Part shown: in pieces, positions 33,393 to 43,204 of the stretch
Layout: each line of letters opens with the position of its first letter
How positions within the stretch are numbered: the stretch's first letter is position 1
Origin: Haliscomenobacter sp041740695
GTDB lineage: Bacteria; Bacteroidota; Bacteroidia; Chitinophagales; Saprospiraceae
Direction of reading: 5' to 3'
DNA length: 64,000 nt
Assembly (NCBI RefSeq): GCF_041740695.1
Contig: NZ_JBGSLK010000113.1
Location: 1 to 64,000, forward strand
Position numbers and translations under genes: made by a program
The notes under the pieces: generated by a model
Databases searched by the model: none
The model's input: the letters and a program-made list of their open reading frames with translations, nothing else
Told to the model about the DNA's origin: nothing

Positions 33393-36300
33393 CTACTTCA
33401 CCACACTCAACCTTTGCGTCTGCACCAATCCATCGCTCAACAAGCGGATGAAATACATCCCGGCAGGCAAAGTGCTCGTATTCACATTTAATTTGTGGAA
33501 CCCTTCGGTTTGTTGCCCTTGATCCAAAGTTTGAACCAATTTGCCATTTAAATCGTAAAGGTCGATTTTCAAGGTGCGTGAGCGGCCCAAGGCATAAGTC
33601 AAGGTAGCTTGTTCTTTAGCCGGGTTGGGATACACACTCAGTTGGACGAAGTCGGTTTCGTTGTTCTTGAGGTCAACAGCCGAGGTGCTGATGTCGCCGC
33701 TGATGTAGTTGCTGAACTTGCGGGTGCTGAGGATGTTGCCTTCAGCGTCGAAGTAAGTGATCAGCAAGGTAGGGGCGGTTTTGGCACCACTGTTGTCGGC
33801 AATCACCAGGGAGATGCCTCTTTCGATGGCCGTTCCGCAGTATTCCAGGTCTTCAGCGGATGGGAAGCTGCTGTACACATAATCTGTACCCATCGAGGTA
33901 TTGACCGCACAGTTTTGGTCATCGCGCAGGCTTTCTCCTTCAATTTTCCCGGCATTCGCGGCAAAGATGTATGGAGCAGAAGACAAACGTCCAGTACCAG
34001 GATCGGTTTGATCCAGACTCACGGCCATGGCCGCAATTTCGCTGTGGTACTTTGAGCTTGGGTCAGCTTGCAGGCGCACTGCGTACAATTTCGACTGAAT
34101 GGCGTGGCTCAGCGTAGGCACATCGTGGTTGATGATGTTGCCTTTCCACTTCAGGGTATCACGGCAGAACGTGCCATCGCAGTAGTTTACTTGCAAAACG
34201 ATGTTGCTGCCGTAGGTCACACTGGCACTTACCCAGAATACCAGGCTATTGTAAGCGGGAGGGCTCAGGGTAATCAGGCTCGTGCTAGTCATGGGCTGAG
34301 ACAAACCACCATCCACACTGTAACTTCCGGCGCTCAAACCAGCCGCTGCCAAAATATTTACCGAGCAAATTGGCTTGGTAGAAGGGTTGGTGTAAGTGAA
34401 AATGCCCGTCTTTTTGAAATGAGAGCTCTTGAACTTCAGGCCCCATTCACCGCAGCAATCACTAGGTTTTTGTGGTTTGCAACCGTCAAGTTTGATTTCT
34501 TTGAAGCACTGCTCGCCGTTGGCAAAAGTGATGCTGAACATGACCACCATACTTCCAGTGGTATTGTTGGGGCTGGCGTCAAAACATAGGTCCATCGTTG
34601 GTGCACAACCATTCGGGATGAAATTGAAGTTGCTTTGGCCCTGGTAAGCACCCAGGCTAGCCGCACAGTTCCAATTGGCGCTGCTGATGACTCCACCTTG
34701 TACGGTAACCTGAATCAGTTTGACTTCACAAGGCGTCACCAGTTTCAGGCAACACTTGCCCTGGATCGCTTGCAGGGTCGTTTTTTCGCAGCAGCCACTG
34801 GATACCACCGAAGCACATACCGTATTGGATGCAGCAGGGGTCAGCGGGGTGTAAGCAAGGTTGCCATTGATGATGTATTTGCCCGAACCACGGGATACAA
34901 AATCGTTGCAAGCTTGCTGGTTGGTCTGCGCATTTGCGGCAGTAGTCACTTTGAAGCTGGAGCGAAGGGTTCCACCGCTGATCAAGCCATAAACCGCGCC
35001 GTAACCGATGCCGACGTTGTTGCCAGATCCCGTGAAAGGCCAGGCGTCGGCAGTGCTGCCTATGTTGATGCCCATCGAGTTCAGGATGCTCAGGTTGTTT
35101 CCGGCCATGGTACCTGCGGTTCCCGTTGCGGGGGGTGTAGCCACTACTGCGTAAGCGTAGCCAGTTGGGTTGCTCACGCCAAACTGCGAGCCACGGGTCA
35201 GTGCGCGGTTCATTACTCTCCAGTCGTTGGCGCCGTCGTTCATCGGCAGCAGGTCAACCTTGCGCACATCGTATAATGGGCCAGTTCCGGTATTTTTGAG
35301 ATTCAAGCGGTACCAAAGGCTGCCGCCAGCAGTCGTAGTCGTGCTGTTTGCCCAGGTCACGTTGTCTTTGCTGATCTCTTTGGTCAGTTCGGTACCGTGG
35401 GTTACGTTGATGATGGTATAAACTATATTGGAGGTCTCACCAACTGGCAGGTTGCCACCAGAACCCTTGAAGGTATTGGGAACAATCCCGCTCGCTGCAT
35501 CAGCCGATACTTGTACATCAAATTCGATGAAGTAGAAAGTCACCCCTTGCGTACCGTACACCCCACAATTGGCGTAATAAAAATCCTTACATTCTGCGGC
35601 AATATTCAGGTTGGTCCAGTTCAGGGTTTGGCCACTTACACTGGGGCTAGCAATTGCCCAGGGGGTCGCTCCTACCCCACCGCAGGCAGGGCTGTAATTG
35701 TTGCTGGAATAGGCAATTTGGTTGCCCACATACGTCAGGCTGGGGTCGAGGATGTCGCTGAGGTTGAAATTGGTGGCATTTTGGGAGCCGATGTTTTGCA
35801 CCCGCAAACGGTAGCGGAAAGTATTGCCGGGCTGATAAGCCACTTGAGGGCTGCAAATTTCTTTGTACAGGCACAAATCCGGCGCGGGAGTGGAAGTTAC
35901 AAAACTGGCACAGCTTTGTTGAGCCGGGATTTGACTGGATGTCAGATTGGCGCAGTTGGTAATCGTGGTATTGGGTGCTACATTGGCATTGATGGTGAAG
36001 TAAATCTGGATTTGTAAACAAGCCGAAGCGGCCAGGCCAGTTTGGCTAAAATTTAAGGTTGCGACTGGGCTGCTGATCGGTGCCGTCCAGTTGATGTTGC
36101 CTGTTTGGCTACTGGCAATGGTTGAAACCGAGCTATTGGCCAAAGTAGCAGAGGCGGTAACCGGAGCAGAAGCATTGAACACAATTGAGTTAACGGTAAC
36201 ACCTGCGGGCAACACATCCTGTACCGAAAAAGTCAGCGGGGTATTGCCATTGTTGCAAGTAGTGAGGTAGTAAATGCCTTGACAGCCGGGCATTTTGTTG

Positions 36301-37277
36301 TTCAGGTACAAACCTTTGCCAAAAGTACCAGAACTGATGGGCGCAGCTACCTGCACACAAGTGGTATTGCTGTTGGCGCTGAACTGTTGGTTACAAACAT
36401 TGGTGCCAGAAAGTGTAGCAGTATTGGGAATTTGGGTACCCACGGGGAAAGAAGCTGCCGGGTAATTCACCGTCACCTGACAAACTTGATACACCCAAGG
36501 ACTGGCGGCATTGAGGTTGCCCACATTCCAGGTCAGGGTATTGCCACTTTGGGTGATGCCACAGGTGCTGGACACGAGAGTAGCGCCTGCAGGCAATACG
36601 TCGGTAACAATAGCGCTATTCAAGTTGATTTGGCCATCATCGTTGCCTTGGTAGGGGCTGGCTTTGTACACGATCAGGTTGTAGGTGACATTGCCGCCCA
36701 GCGCCATGATGTATTGGCAACCATTGTTTTGAGGATTCCAGGACAAGCCCGTGACGCCTTTACTCACGGCAAAGGGATTATTTGCAGTAGCGGTTGTAGA
36801 GATAAAATCAGTGCAAATTTTGGATTGGTTTTTGGCTTCCAGGCAAACCTGGTTGCGGGCTGTAGTGCCAGGGCAAGTAGTGCCCGCTGGGAAGTGAACG
36901 TTGATTTGGAAGGTACCACTACAACCTGAGCTCACCGAGGCGAGGCTGTAGGTAACCAGGTTGCCACTTACGGTTACCACCGGAGTGCCACAACCGGAAC
37001 CGGGAATCACCCCATCAATGACCAAACTACCTGGCACCTGATCAGTAATGGCGATGCTGGTGGCACCAGCGGGAATGGTGTAAAAAATGGTGTAGGTAAA
37101 AACGACGCCTGAAGGCACAGTGGAGTTGCTGACCTGTTTTTTTACCACAAAACCATTCGCGGTAGCGGTATTGGTTACGGTGGGTTGGATTTGGGCCAAC
37201 AAGGTGCTCGGAACACTCAACATCAGGAGGTAAAAGAACACTAACATCAAACGGCTTTGGAACTTTTTCATGTTCAT
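33393..37277 (-). CDS. large secreted DUF11-type repeat protein with T9SS type A sorting domain
   Basis: 1294 residues. A signal peptide (about 1-29, ...STLLAQ) precedes several DUF11-type beta-sandwich modules (IAITDQVPGSLVI, IVTDVLPAGATLVSS, DVLPAGVTVNSI, LSDILDPSLTYVGN, YDVRKVDLLP). A Cys-rich part (SSGCCEKTTLQAIQGKCC) and further domains follow. The last ~75 residues are a T9SS type A domain: VYPNPAKEQATLTYAL, IDLYDLNGKLVQTLDQG, LPAGMYFIRLLSDG. It is therefore exported through the outer membrane by type IX secretion and probably attached to the surface. No enzyme motif is visible, so it is likely structural or adhesive. Confidence 0.85.
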   Translation of the reverse strand: MNMKKFQSRLMLVFFYLLMLSVPSTLLAQIQPTVTNTATANGFVVKKQVSNSTVPSGVVFTYTIFYTIPAGATSIAITDQVPGSLVIDGVIPGSGCGTPVVTVSGNLVTYSLASVSSGCSGTFQINVHFPAGTTCPGTTARNQVCLEAKNQSKICTDFISTTATANNPFAVSKGVTGLSWNPQNNGCQYIMALGGNVTYNLIVYKASPYQGNDDGQINLNSAIVTDVLPAGATLVSSTCGITQSGNTLTWNVGNLNAASPWVYQVCQVTVNYPAASFPVGTQIPNTATLSGTNVCNQQFSANSNTTCVQVAAPISSGTFGKGLYLNNKMPGCQGIYYLTTCNNGNTPLTFSVQDVLPAGVTVNSIVFNASAPVTASATLANSSVSTIASSQTGNINWTAPISSPVATLNFSQTGLAASACLQIQIYFTINANVAPNTTITNCANLTSSQIPAQQSCASFVTSTPAPDLCLYKEICSPQVAYQPGNTFRYRLRVQNIGSQNATNFNLSDILDPSLTYVGNQIAYSSNNYSPACGGVGATPWAIASPSVSGQTLNWTNLNIAAECKDFYYANCGVYGTQGVTFYFIEFDVQVSADAASGIVPNTFKGSGGNLPVGETSNIVYTIINVTHGTELTKEISKDNVTWANSTTTTAGGSLWYRLNLKNTGTGPLYDVRKVDLLPMNDGANDWRVMNRALTRGSQFGVSNPTGYAYAVVATPPATGTAGTMAGNNLSILNSMGINIGSTADAWPFTGSGNNVGIGYGAVYGLISGGTLRSSFKVTTAANAQTNQQACNDFVSRGSGKYIINGNLAYTPLTPAASNTVCASVVSSGCCEKTTLQAIQGKCCLKLVTPCEVKLIQVTVQGGVISSANWNCAASLGAYQGQSNFNFIPNGCAPTMDLCFDASPNNTTGSMVVMFSITFANGEQCFKEIKLDGCKPQKPSDCCGEWGLKFKSSHFKKTGIFTYTNPSTKPICSVNILAAAGLSAGSYSVDGGLSQPMTSTSLITLSPPAYNSLVFWVSASVTYGSNIVLQVNYCDGTFCRDTLKWKGNIINHDVPTLSHAIQSKLYAVRLQADPSSKYHSEIAAMAVSLDQTDPGTGRLSSAPYIFAANAGKIEGESLRDDQNCAVNTSMGTDYVYSSFPSAEDLEYCGTAIERGISLVIADNSGAKTAPTLLITYFDAEGNILSTRKFSNYISGDISTSAVDLKNNETDFVQLSVYPNPAKEQATLTYALGRSRTLKIDLYDLNGKLVQTLDQGQQTEGFHKLNVNTSTLPAGMYFIRLLSDGLVQTQRLSVVK

Positions 37278-37384
37278 GGAATTAAAATTTGGACGAATTA
37301 AGTAGGTTTCATCTACTCATCTCCAAAGCCGTTTATTTCTTACGCTCGTTTGCACAGTTTTTTTTCAAAAAAAATTCAAGCCCA

Positions 37385-38107
37385 CTATTTTTTCAACAAA
37401 CTCCCTTTACCTACCGCTATTTCCGAGCCTTCGGCCAAAAACACCGATTTGGGTCCAAGGGTATTTAAAAAGGCAAATTCAGCACCATAGGCTGCGCCAA
37501 AATCGATGCTACAATCAAAAGTGTGTACCGCATAGGTTTGCCAACGGGGGTGCTCCACGGCGTACTCCATCGTCCGTTGCGCATCCCAAAGGGCGTAACC
37601 CCAGTAATGCTCAGTGATAAATTCTGCTTCGCTGCCGGGCACCAGATCGACGCCTTGAGCCTGGGCAGTAGCCGAAAATTGGTAATGCTGGCCTTTTTGC
37701 GTCCAGGAATATTGTACTTGTAGTTGCTCGGGCATTTCGTTCCATTGGTACTGCATGGGTACCGTTTTGTAACGTTCGCGGTACAAGGTATTGGCTACCC
37801 AGGTGATGGTGGGCACCGGCACCAGCTCGCGGACGAATACGACGCCTCTTTTCCAGCCCAGCTCCGGGTCTTGATACCGCACATAAAATCGCAGGTTGAT
37901 TTCCGGGAAATGACGGTGCCCGGGGAAACCTATACCCAGCACTTTGGTGTTCATGAAACGGAAACCGACCAAGCTGATGTAGCAGGTATCATTCCACAAA
38001 TCCAGTTCTACCCCGGCTGGCATATAAGGCACCAATACCGCTGGATCAACAGCGTAATTGAACATCAGGAGTCGACGCCATTCGGCGGTAAGGAAGGGAT
38101 TTTGCAT
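37385..38107 (-). CDS. DUF2071 (YqjF-like) family protein
   Basis: 240 residues, no signal peptide. Family hallmarks are at the start (FLTAEWRRLLMFNYAVDPAVLVPYMPAGVELD) and in VGFRFMNTKVLGIGFPGHRHFPEINLRFYVR, with RGVVFVRELVPVP and YRERYKTVPM. DUF2071 proteins share a beta-barrel related to acetoacetate decarboxylase, but no function is confirmed. The ATG at 38107 aligns with the family start. Stand-alone gene. Confidence 0.85.
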   Translation of the reverse strand: MQNPFLTAEWRRLLMFNYAVDPAVLVPYMPAGVELDLWNDTCYISLVGFRFMNTKVLGIGFPGHRHFPEINLRFYVRYQDPELGWKRGVVFVRELVPVPTITWVANTLYRERYKTVPMQYQWNEMPEQLQVQYSWTQKGQHYQFSATAQAQGVDLVPGSEAEFITEHYWGYALWDAQRTMEYAVEHPRWQTYAVHTFDCSIDFGAAYGAEFAFLNTLGPKSVFLAEGSEIAVGKGSLLKK

Positions 38108-38162
38108 GGTAAAAATTTGAAAGCCTGCTCAGGAAACGGAAAAAAATAAGGTGCTATTTTAA

Positions 38163-38259
38163 CTTAGGTGTAGCTTTAGTGCCTTGGGTTTCTTAGGTGG
38201 TTAAAAATTTTCTTTCTTCACCACCTAAGAAACCTAAGGCACTAAAGGAAACACCTAAG
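38163..38259. repeat. hairpin repeat, AGGTGGT family, copy 1
   Basis: Left arm CTTAGGTGTAGC...TTAGGTGGT (38163-38201) pairs with a right arm ending at 38259 (ACCACCTAAGAAACC..., ACACCTAAG) with only a few mismatches. It lies downstream of proA and upstream of the DUF2071 gene on the minus strand. Confidence 0.85.
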
Positions 38260-38297
38260 GGACGCCCTTTGTTCCTTATTCTCTTTGTCGCCAAAAA

Positions 38298-39545
38298 CTA
38301 TGCCCGAATATGCCCATCTCCTTTCACCACCCACTTGTAACTGGTCAGTTCTGGTAGCGCCATCGGCCCACGGGCGTGTAACTTTTGGGTACTGATGCCA
38401 ATTTCGGCACCCATTCCGAATTGCGCACCATCGGTAAAGGCCGTAGAAGCATTGGTATACACCACCGCTGCGTCCACATCGCGCAAAAACTGCGCTTGCA
38501 CATCGGGATCTTCCGCCACGATGGTTTCACTATGGCGGGAGGAATACTGATCGATGTGATCGAGGGCAGCTTGCAGGTTCGCCACGGTTTTTACCGACAT
38601 TTTGTAGGACAAAAACTCCGTCCCAAAATGCTCCTCGGTGGCTAAGGACAATAGTTCCGCAGGGTAATGTCCACTTAATTGCGCTAAGGCAGCTTCGTCC
38701 GCAAACAATTCCACCTGGCTGGCGGCTAATGGCTGCAACAATGCGGCCAAATCGCCCAAACGGGCTTCGTGCACGATCAAGGTATCGAGCGCATTACAGA
38801 CACTAACCCGCCGGGTTTTGGCATTGTGCACGATGGCACTGCCCTTAGTCAGGTCGCCACTGGCATCAAAATAGGTATGGACAATGCCCGCCCCGGTTTC
38901 GATGACGGGCACGGTGGCGTTTTTGCGCACAAAATCGATCAGCCCCTGGCTACCCCGGGGAATCACCAGATCGATGTATTGGTTGGCAGTCAAAATGGGC
39001 AAAAGGGCGTCCCGTTCGCTGGGGGCGAGGTAAACCGTTTGCTCGAGTTGATAATCAGCCAGGATAGTTTCGATCAGTCCCACGATGGCTAAGTTGGAAA
39101 AATGGGCATCGCGGCTACCTTTCAGCACAGCGGCGTTCCCCGATTTGAGGCAAAGGGCAAACACGTCAAAAGTTACATTGGGTCGAGACTCGTACACGAT
39201 GCCAATCAGGCCCATCGGCACGCTGATTTTTTTAAGCTCCAGTCCGTTGGGCAAAGTTTTTTCTTCAAGTACTTGCCCTAAAGGCGAAGGCAATTGAGCT
39301 ACTTTGCGTATGTCGCTGGCAATGTCCTGAAGGCGCTGAGGATTCAACAAGAGTCGATCGTACTTGGGATCGGTGGGATCCATGCGGTCTAAATCCTGTT
39401 GATTGGCAGCTAAAAGGGCGGGAGTTTGGGCGATACAGGCATCAGCCAAACGATTTAGAATGGTATTGATGTCAGCGTTGCTGAGTTGATTCAGTTTACG
39501 GGCCGCCTGGCGGGTGGCGTGGAGTTGTTCCAGGATTGTGTCCAT
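38298..39545 (-). CDS. proA: glutamate-5-semialdehyde dehydrogenase (gamma-glutamyl phosphate reductase)
   Basis: 415 residues from the ATG at 39545 (MDTILEQLHATRQAARKL, normal family start; the upstream extension falls in a repeat). It catalyses the NADPH-dependent step from gamma-glutamyl phosphate to glutamate semialdehyde in proline synthesis. Motifs: GLIGIVYESRPNVTFD, LKGSRDAHFSN, VIPRGSQGLI, ETGAGIVHTY, and the catalytic Cys250 in RRVSVCNALDTL. The C-terminus GPMALPELTSYKW is conserved. No proB (glutamate kinase) lies next to it. Confidence 0.95.
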   Translation of the reverse strand: MDTILEQLHATRQAARKLNQLSNADINTILNRLADACIAQTPALLAANQQDLDRMDPTDPKYDRLLLNPQRLQDIASDIRKVAQLPSPLGQVLEEKTLPNGLELKKISVPMGLIGIVYESRPNVTFDVFALCLKSGNAAVLKGSRDAHFSNLAIVGLIETILADYQLEQTVYLAPSERDALLPILTANQYIDLVIPRGSQGLIDFVRKNATVPVIETGAGIVHTYFDASGDLTKGSAIVHNAKTRRVSVCNALDTLIVHEARLGDLAALLQPLAASQVELFADEAALAQLSGHYPAELLSLATEEHFGTEFLSYKMSVKTVANLQAALDHIDQYSSRHSETIVAEDPDVQAQFLRDVDAAVVYTNASTAFTDGAQFGMGAEIGISTQKLHARGPMALPELTSYKWVVKGDGHIRA

Positions 39546-39560
39546 TGCTAAAAGTAGTTT

Positions 39561-39744
39561 TAGAGCATGTTTAAATTTTTTTGTTTGGCTGCAAATGACC
39601 CAATTTAGGCTGCATTTCGCCCCGAAAATGCTCATTTAGCGCTGTCCTGTCCCGGCTTGTCGGGATAAACTCCGCTTTTCGAGTCTCGTTCAGCCTAAAT
39701 TGGGTCATTTTCGCCTCAAACAAAAAAAATTAAACATGCTCTTA
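39561..39744. repeat. 184-bp MITE-like element with ~52-bp terminal inverted repeats
   Basis: Left end TAGAGCATGTTTAAATTTT (39561-) and right end AAATTAAACATGCTCTTA (-39744) pair over about 52 bp, through GACCCAATTTAGGCTG/CAGCCTAAATTGGGTC. The 78-bp centre has its own stem (GTCCCG/CGGGAT, 39649-39666). No coding capacity. It separates the divergent proA and phosphotriesterase-like genes. Confidence 0.85.
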
Positions 39745-39850
39745 ATCAAAAGCCAAAAATAGGGGCAAAAAGTTTCCAGTACGGGTGAACGATTCTAAAA
39801 AAATTATGCAATTTGACCTAAAGTCTATCGTCCAAACCAAAAAGATCACC

Positions 39851-40885
39851 ATGTTCAGCCGTTTTATTACACTTTCCCTATTGCTCTGCTGCAGCCTAAC
39901 TGTGCTCAGTGCACAAAAAATCCAAACCATCCGTGGTCGTATTTCCCCCGCTAAAATGGGCCTCACACTCATCCACGAGCACGTGTTTCTCGATTGGTCA
40001 GGAGCTGAAACGACTCGACCCGAATTGTGGAACAACGACTCAGCGGTAGCAGTCATCCTCCCTTATCTGCGGGCAGTCCAAAAATATGGGGTCAAAACCA
40101 TCCTGGAATGTACCCCCAACTACATTGGCCGCAACCCCAAATTGCTGGTACGTTTGGCGGACAGTACCGGGCTACAGTTTTTGAGCAATACGGGGTATTA
40201 CGGGGCTAGAGGTGACCAACACATCCCTGCGAGTGCCTACACCGAAACTGTCGAACAAATTGCCGAGCGCTGGTTGGATGAATTCAAAAACGGCATCGAT
40301 GGCACTTCCGTCCGACCTGGGTTCATCAAAATTGGGGTGGATGGAGATTCCACGCTTTCCGAAATTGATGCCAAAATCGTTAGCGCGGCAGCGCGTACCC
40401 ACTTGCGCAGCGGCTTGACGATTGTGGCCCATACTGGCCCTGATCCATTGGCTTTGCGCCAAGTAGAAATCCTGGAGCAAGCAGGTGTAGCCCTCAATGC
40501 CTGGGTATGGACGCACGCCCAAGGTGGTACTGACGCAACTCGGATAGCCTTGGCTAAAAAAGGGGCCTGGATTTCGCTGGATGGCCTGGGTTGGGTGAAC
40601 CCGGCTGAGCGAGGTGGAGATTCAACGGCCTTGATGCATTACGTCAAGGCCATTGAAGCATTAAAGGCGGCGGGCTGCTTGGGCCGGGTGTTGTTGTCGC
40701 ACGATGCGGGCTGGTATACGCATGGGGTACCAGGGGGCGGGCGTTTTCAGCCGTATACGTTGATTTTTACACATTTATTGCCAGTCTTGCGGGAGCGGGG
40801 TTTTTCAGAAAAAGAGATTGAATGGATGTTGGTAAAAAATCCGCAGGAGGCGTTTAAAATCAGGGTAAGGGCGAGGAGGAAATAG
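39851..40885 (+). CDS. secreted phosphotriesterase-family hydrolase
   Basis: 344 residues from the ATG at 39851, which starts a signal peptide (MFSRFITLSLLLCCSLTVLSAQ); earlier starts (39785 GTG, 39806 ATG) lack a fitting signal. The binuclear-metal amidohydrolase set is present: LIHEHVFLDW (HxH), GFIKIGVDGD (Lys, carbamylated in the family), IVAHTGPDP and VWTHAQGG (His residues) and LLSHDAGW (Asp). Relatives act as lactonases or organophosphate hydrolases; substrate here is unknown. It converges on a subtilisin gene with a hairpin between. Confidence 0.85.
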   Translation: MFSRFITLSLLLCCSLTVLSAQKIQTIRGRISPAKMGLTLIHEHVFLDWSGAETTRPELWNNDSAVAVILPYLRAVQKYGVKTILECTPNYIGRNPKLLVRLADSTGLQFLSNTGYYGARGDQHIPASAYTETVEQIAERWLDEFKNGIDGTSVRPGFIKIGVDGDSTLSEIDAKIVSAAARTHLRSGLTIVAHTGPDPLALRQVEILEQAGVALNAWVWTHAQGGTDATRIALAKKGAWISLDGLGWVNPAERGGDSTALMHYVKAIEALKAAGCLGRVLLSHDAGWYTHGVPGGGRFQPYTLIFTHLLPVLRERGFSEKEIEWMLVKNPQEAFKIRVRARRK

Positions 40886-40890
40886 CGGCT

Positions 40891-40991
40891 GAGGTGAGTC
40901 TTAAGTGCCTTAGGTTTCTTAGGTGGTGAAAAATGTTGTGCTGGTTTTATTTTCACCACCTAAGGAACGAAAGACACTGAAGGGGCACCTC
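40891..40991. repeat. hairpin repeat, AGGTGGT family, copy 2 (between convergent genes)
   Basis: GAGGTGAGTCTTAAGTGCC...AGGTGGTGAAAA (40891-40932) pairs imperfectly with the segment ending CACCTC at 40991. Shares AGTGCCTTAGGTTTCTTAGG with 38163-38259. Its place between the stops of two convergent genes suggests it serves as a two-way terminator. Confidence 0.8.
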
Positions 40992-41000
40992 AGTAGCGAG

Positions 41001-42191
41001 TCATTCCCTCGCAATGGGATCAGCCACCCCATCCGGGTCATTTTTAGCCGTTCCTCTGGTCGGAATACCCACGCCCCGAATCAGCAATAGTGCCGCTACG
41101 TGTGGTGCCGCCGCCGAAGTCCCCGAAGCAATCGCATACCTTCCATTCATCCAGGTGGAAGTAATCCGAACGCCGTAAGCCGCTACATCCACTACATCGT
41201 TGCCAAAATTGGAAAAGCTAGCGAAAGTATCGGTGCTGTCTACGGCGGATACGGTGAAGACATTGCTGTGGTTGATCCGGGCGGGGGAATAAGCTGAAGC
41301 AGCTTCACCTTCGTTGCCTGCGGCAATGGCGAAAAGAATACCTTTGTCGGCAGCAGCGCGGATTTCACGTTCCAAGGCCAGGGAGGTGCCTTCGCCGCCC
41401 AGGCTCATGTTGACCACATCGCCCGCTTGGCCATTCAGGCTCGCATAAGCCACCGCGCGTAAAATATCCGAAACCCGGCCTTCACCCTCTTTGTCTAACA
41501 CTTTGAGCGCGACCATCTTGGCACCTGAGGCGACGCCCAAAACGCCCAGGTTGTTGTTCAGCGCACCGATGATGCCCGCCACGTGGGTGCCGTGTCCGTT
41601 CACGTCATCGACGGTTGTTTCGCCAGATACAAAGGAGCGACTGCGTTCGGCATCAATGTTGAGGTCGGGATGATCAAGGTCGACGCCGGAGTCGACGATC
41701 CAGACGGTTTTATCACTAAACTTGAGGCCATTGCCGTAGCCGGTTTTGCGCACATTCCACACCACTTGGCGCGAACTGACCAATTCTACACAGGCACACA
41801 AGCCCAGGATGCGATCGGGTTCAACAAAATCTACCGCAGGATCTTTTTGCAAACGCTGAGCAGTAGCTTCACTGAGCTGAGCTACAAAGCCATCGATGGC
41901 ACCGCCGTGAAAACTACTTTCTATCTCTTCTTCGGTCGTGCTGCTGTACTGTTGCATGAGGTCTTCGGCACGGGCTTGTATCGATGTAGCACTTGCACTA
42001 CTGCGCAGGCTGCCTTCCTTCATCGCTACAATGTAAGTTCCTACAATGATGGCACCACTGCTGGCTGAAGCCTTGACTAAACAATCATCGGGCTCGCTTG
42101 GTCTAATGCTCAAACTGTCGTCTGCCTCGGGAGTGCATGCCCATAAGCTCAGCAATAGGATTCCTGTTAAATATTTTACCCTTGACATCAT
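41001..42191 (-). CDS. S8 (subtilisin-like) serine protease lipoprotein
   Basis: About 396 residues from the ATG at 42191 (42188 is as likely); the lipoprotein signal is MSRVKYLTGILLLSLWAC. An I9-type propeptide region follows (GAIIVGTYIVAMKEG, FVAQLSEATAQRLQKDPAVDFVEPD). The S8 triad is Asp in VWIVDSGVDLDHPDL, His in VNGHGTHVAGII and Ser in ASGTSAAAPHVAALL. Anchored by lipid, it would act in the periplasm or on the surface as a broad protease. A short tail follows (DPDGVADPIARE). Converges on the phosphotriesterase gene. Confidence 0.9.
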   Translation of the reverse strand: MMSRVKYLTGILLLSLWACTPEADDSLSIRPSEPDDCLVKASASSGAIIVGTYIVAMKEGSLRSSASATSIQARAEDLMQQYSSTTEEEIESSFHGGAIDGFVAQLSEATAQRLQKDPAVDFVEPDRILGLCACVELVSSRQVVWNVRKTGYGNGLKFSDKTVWIVDSGVDLDHPDLNIDAERSRSFVSGETTVDDVNGHGTHVAGIIGALNNNLGVLGVASGAKMVALKVLDKEGEGRVSDILRAVAYASLNGQAGDVVNMSLGGEGTSLALEREIRAAADKGILFAIAAGNEGEAASAYSPARINHSNVFTVSAVDSTDTFASFSNFGNDVVDVAAYGVRITSTWMNGRYAIASGTSAAAPHVAALLLIRGVGIPTRGTAKNDPDGVADPIARE

Positions 42192-42493
42192 TTTCCTTTT
42201 TACCGGGTGATTCAAAAACTTAAACATCTCTTAGTGTAAAGGTAAAGGGCTGCTGCATGTACTCAGTTGGATGGCTGGATTTGATTGCTTCGAATTTAAA
42301 ACGACAAATCTCATTTCGAGGATGGAAAGGAAAGCTTAAAGTTTTGTCAGTGAAATGCTAAAGAACGGTTTCAGAATAAAGTCGTCTAGTTTAATGCCTT
42401 TTTGATCCAAAATCCCGAACAGGCTATCCCCAAAAACTTTTCCTTGCATCTATCCGTTAAATTCTGCATAATGCATTATCGAAAATAAAAACC

Positions 42494-43198
42494 ATGTCGA
42501 AAAAAGTTGTCCAGCAGCGTGTATATGAAAGCCTTTCATTGCCTTTCAAGTTTGTGGTAGGCATTTGGCTGATCCACTTTGCACAAAGTATTTTGCATTT
42601 GAATTTGGGTAGTTGGGGCATTTACCCACGGGAGACCTTCGGGTTGCCGGGTATCATCACCGCGCCGCTGATTCATGCCGATTTTCCCCACTTGTTGTCC
42701 AATACCCCACCATTGTTTATACTGAGTGCGATGGTGCTGTTTTTTTACCGCAGTGTAGCCATCTCCAGTATTTCGCTGATTTATTTGCTGACAGGCGCGG
42801 CGGTATGGGTATTTGGACGGCCAGTGTTCCACATCGGGGCCAGCGGTGTAATTTATGGTTTGGCAGCGTTTGTAGTGTTCAGCGGTATTTTTCGGCGCAA
42901 CCTCAAGTCGATCGCTTTAGCCTTGATCGTAGGCTTTTATTACGGCTCAATGGTTTATGGCATTTTCCCGGGCCAGGAGGGTGTGAGTTGGGAAAGCCAT
43001 TTGTTGGGGGCTATGGTGGGAATATTCGCTTCTTTTGTGTTCAAAAATTCGATTGAACGCGATGAACATCGGCAAGTTCCCTCCTGGGAAAATGACCCGA
43101 CTTACAACCAGGAACAATTCTTTTTGAACCGGGATGCGTTTTTGAAGACGAAGTCGGAACGGGAAAAGGAGACACGGGACAATGGGTGGTGGCGGTAA
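42494..43198 (+). CDS. rhomboid-family intramembrane serine protease
   Basis: 234 residues with six membrane helices. The catalytic Ser sits in HIGASGVIYGL (GASG) and the His in SWESHLLGAMVG on the last helices, the standard rhomboid dyad. The loop with H..N (FPHLLSNTPPLFILSAMVLF) also matches. These proteases cleave transmembrane proteins within the bilayer. The C-terminus (EREKETRDNGWWR) is a charged cytoplasmic tail. It converges with a 6-bp gap on the FG-GAP gene. Confidence 0.9.
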   Translation: MSKKVVQQRVYESLSLPFKFVVGIWLIHFAQSILHLNLGSWGIYPRETFGLPGIITAPLIHADFPHLLSNTPPLFILSAMVLFFYRSVAISSISLIYLLTGAAVWVFGRPVFHIGASGVIYGLAAFVVFSGIFRRNLKSIALALIVGFYYGSMVYGIFPGQEGVSWESHLLGAMVGIFASFVFKNSIERDEHRQVPSWENDPTYNQEQFFLNRDAFLKTKSEREKETRDNGWWR

Positions 43199-43204
43199 GT
43201 GATA

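Noticed and set aside
39546..39635. Extended proA N-terminus
   Set aside because: Known family start aligns with the ATG at 39545; the extension overlaps the MITE-like element.
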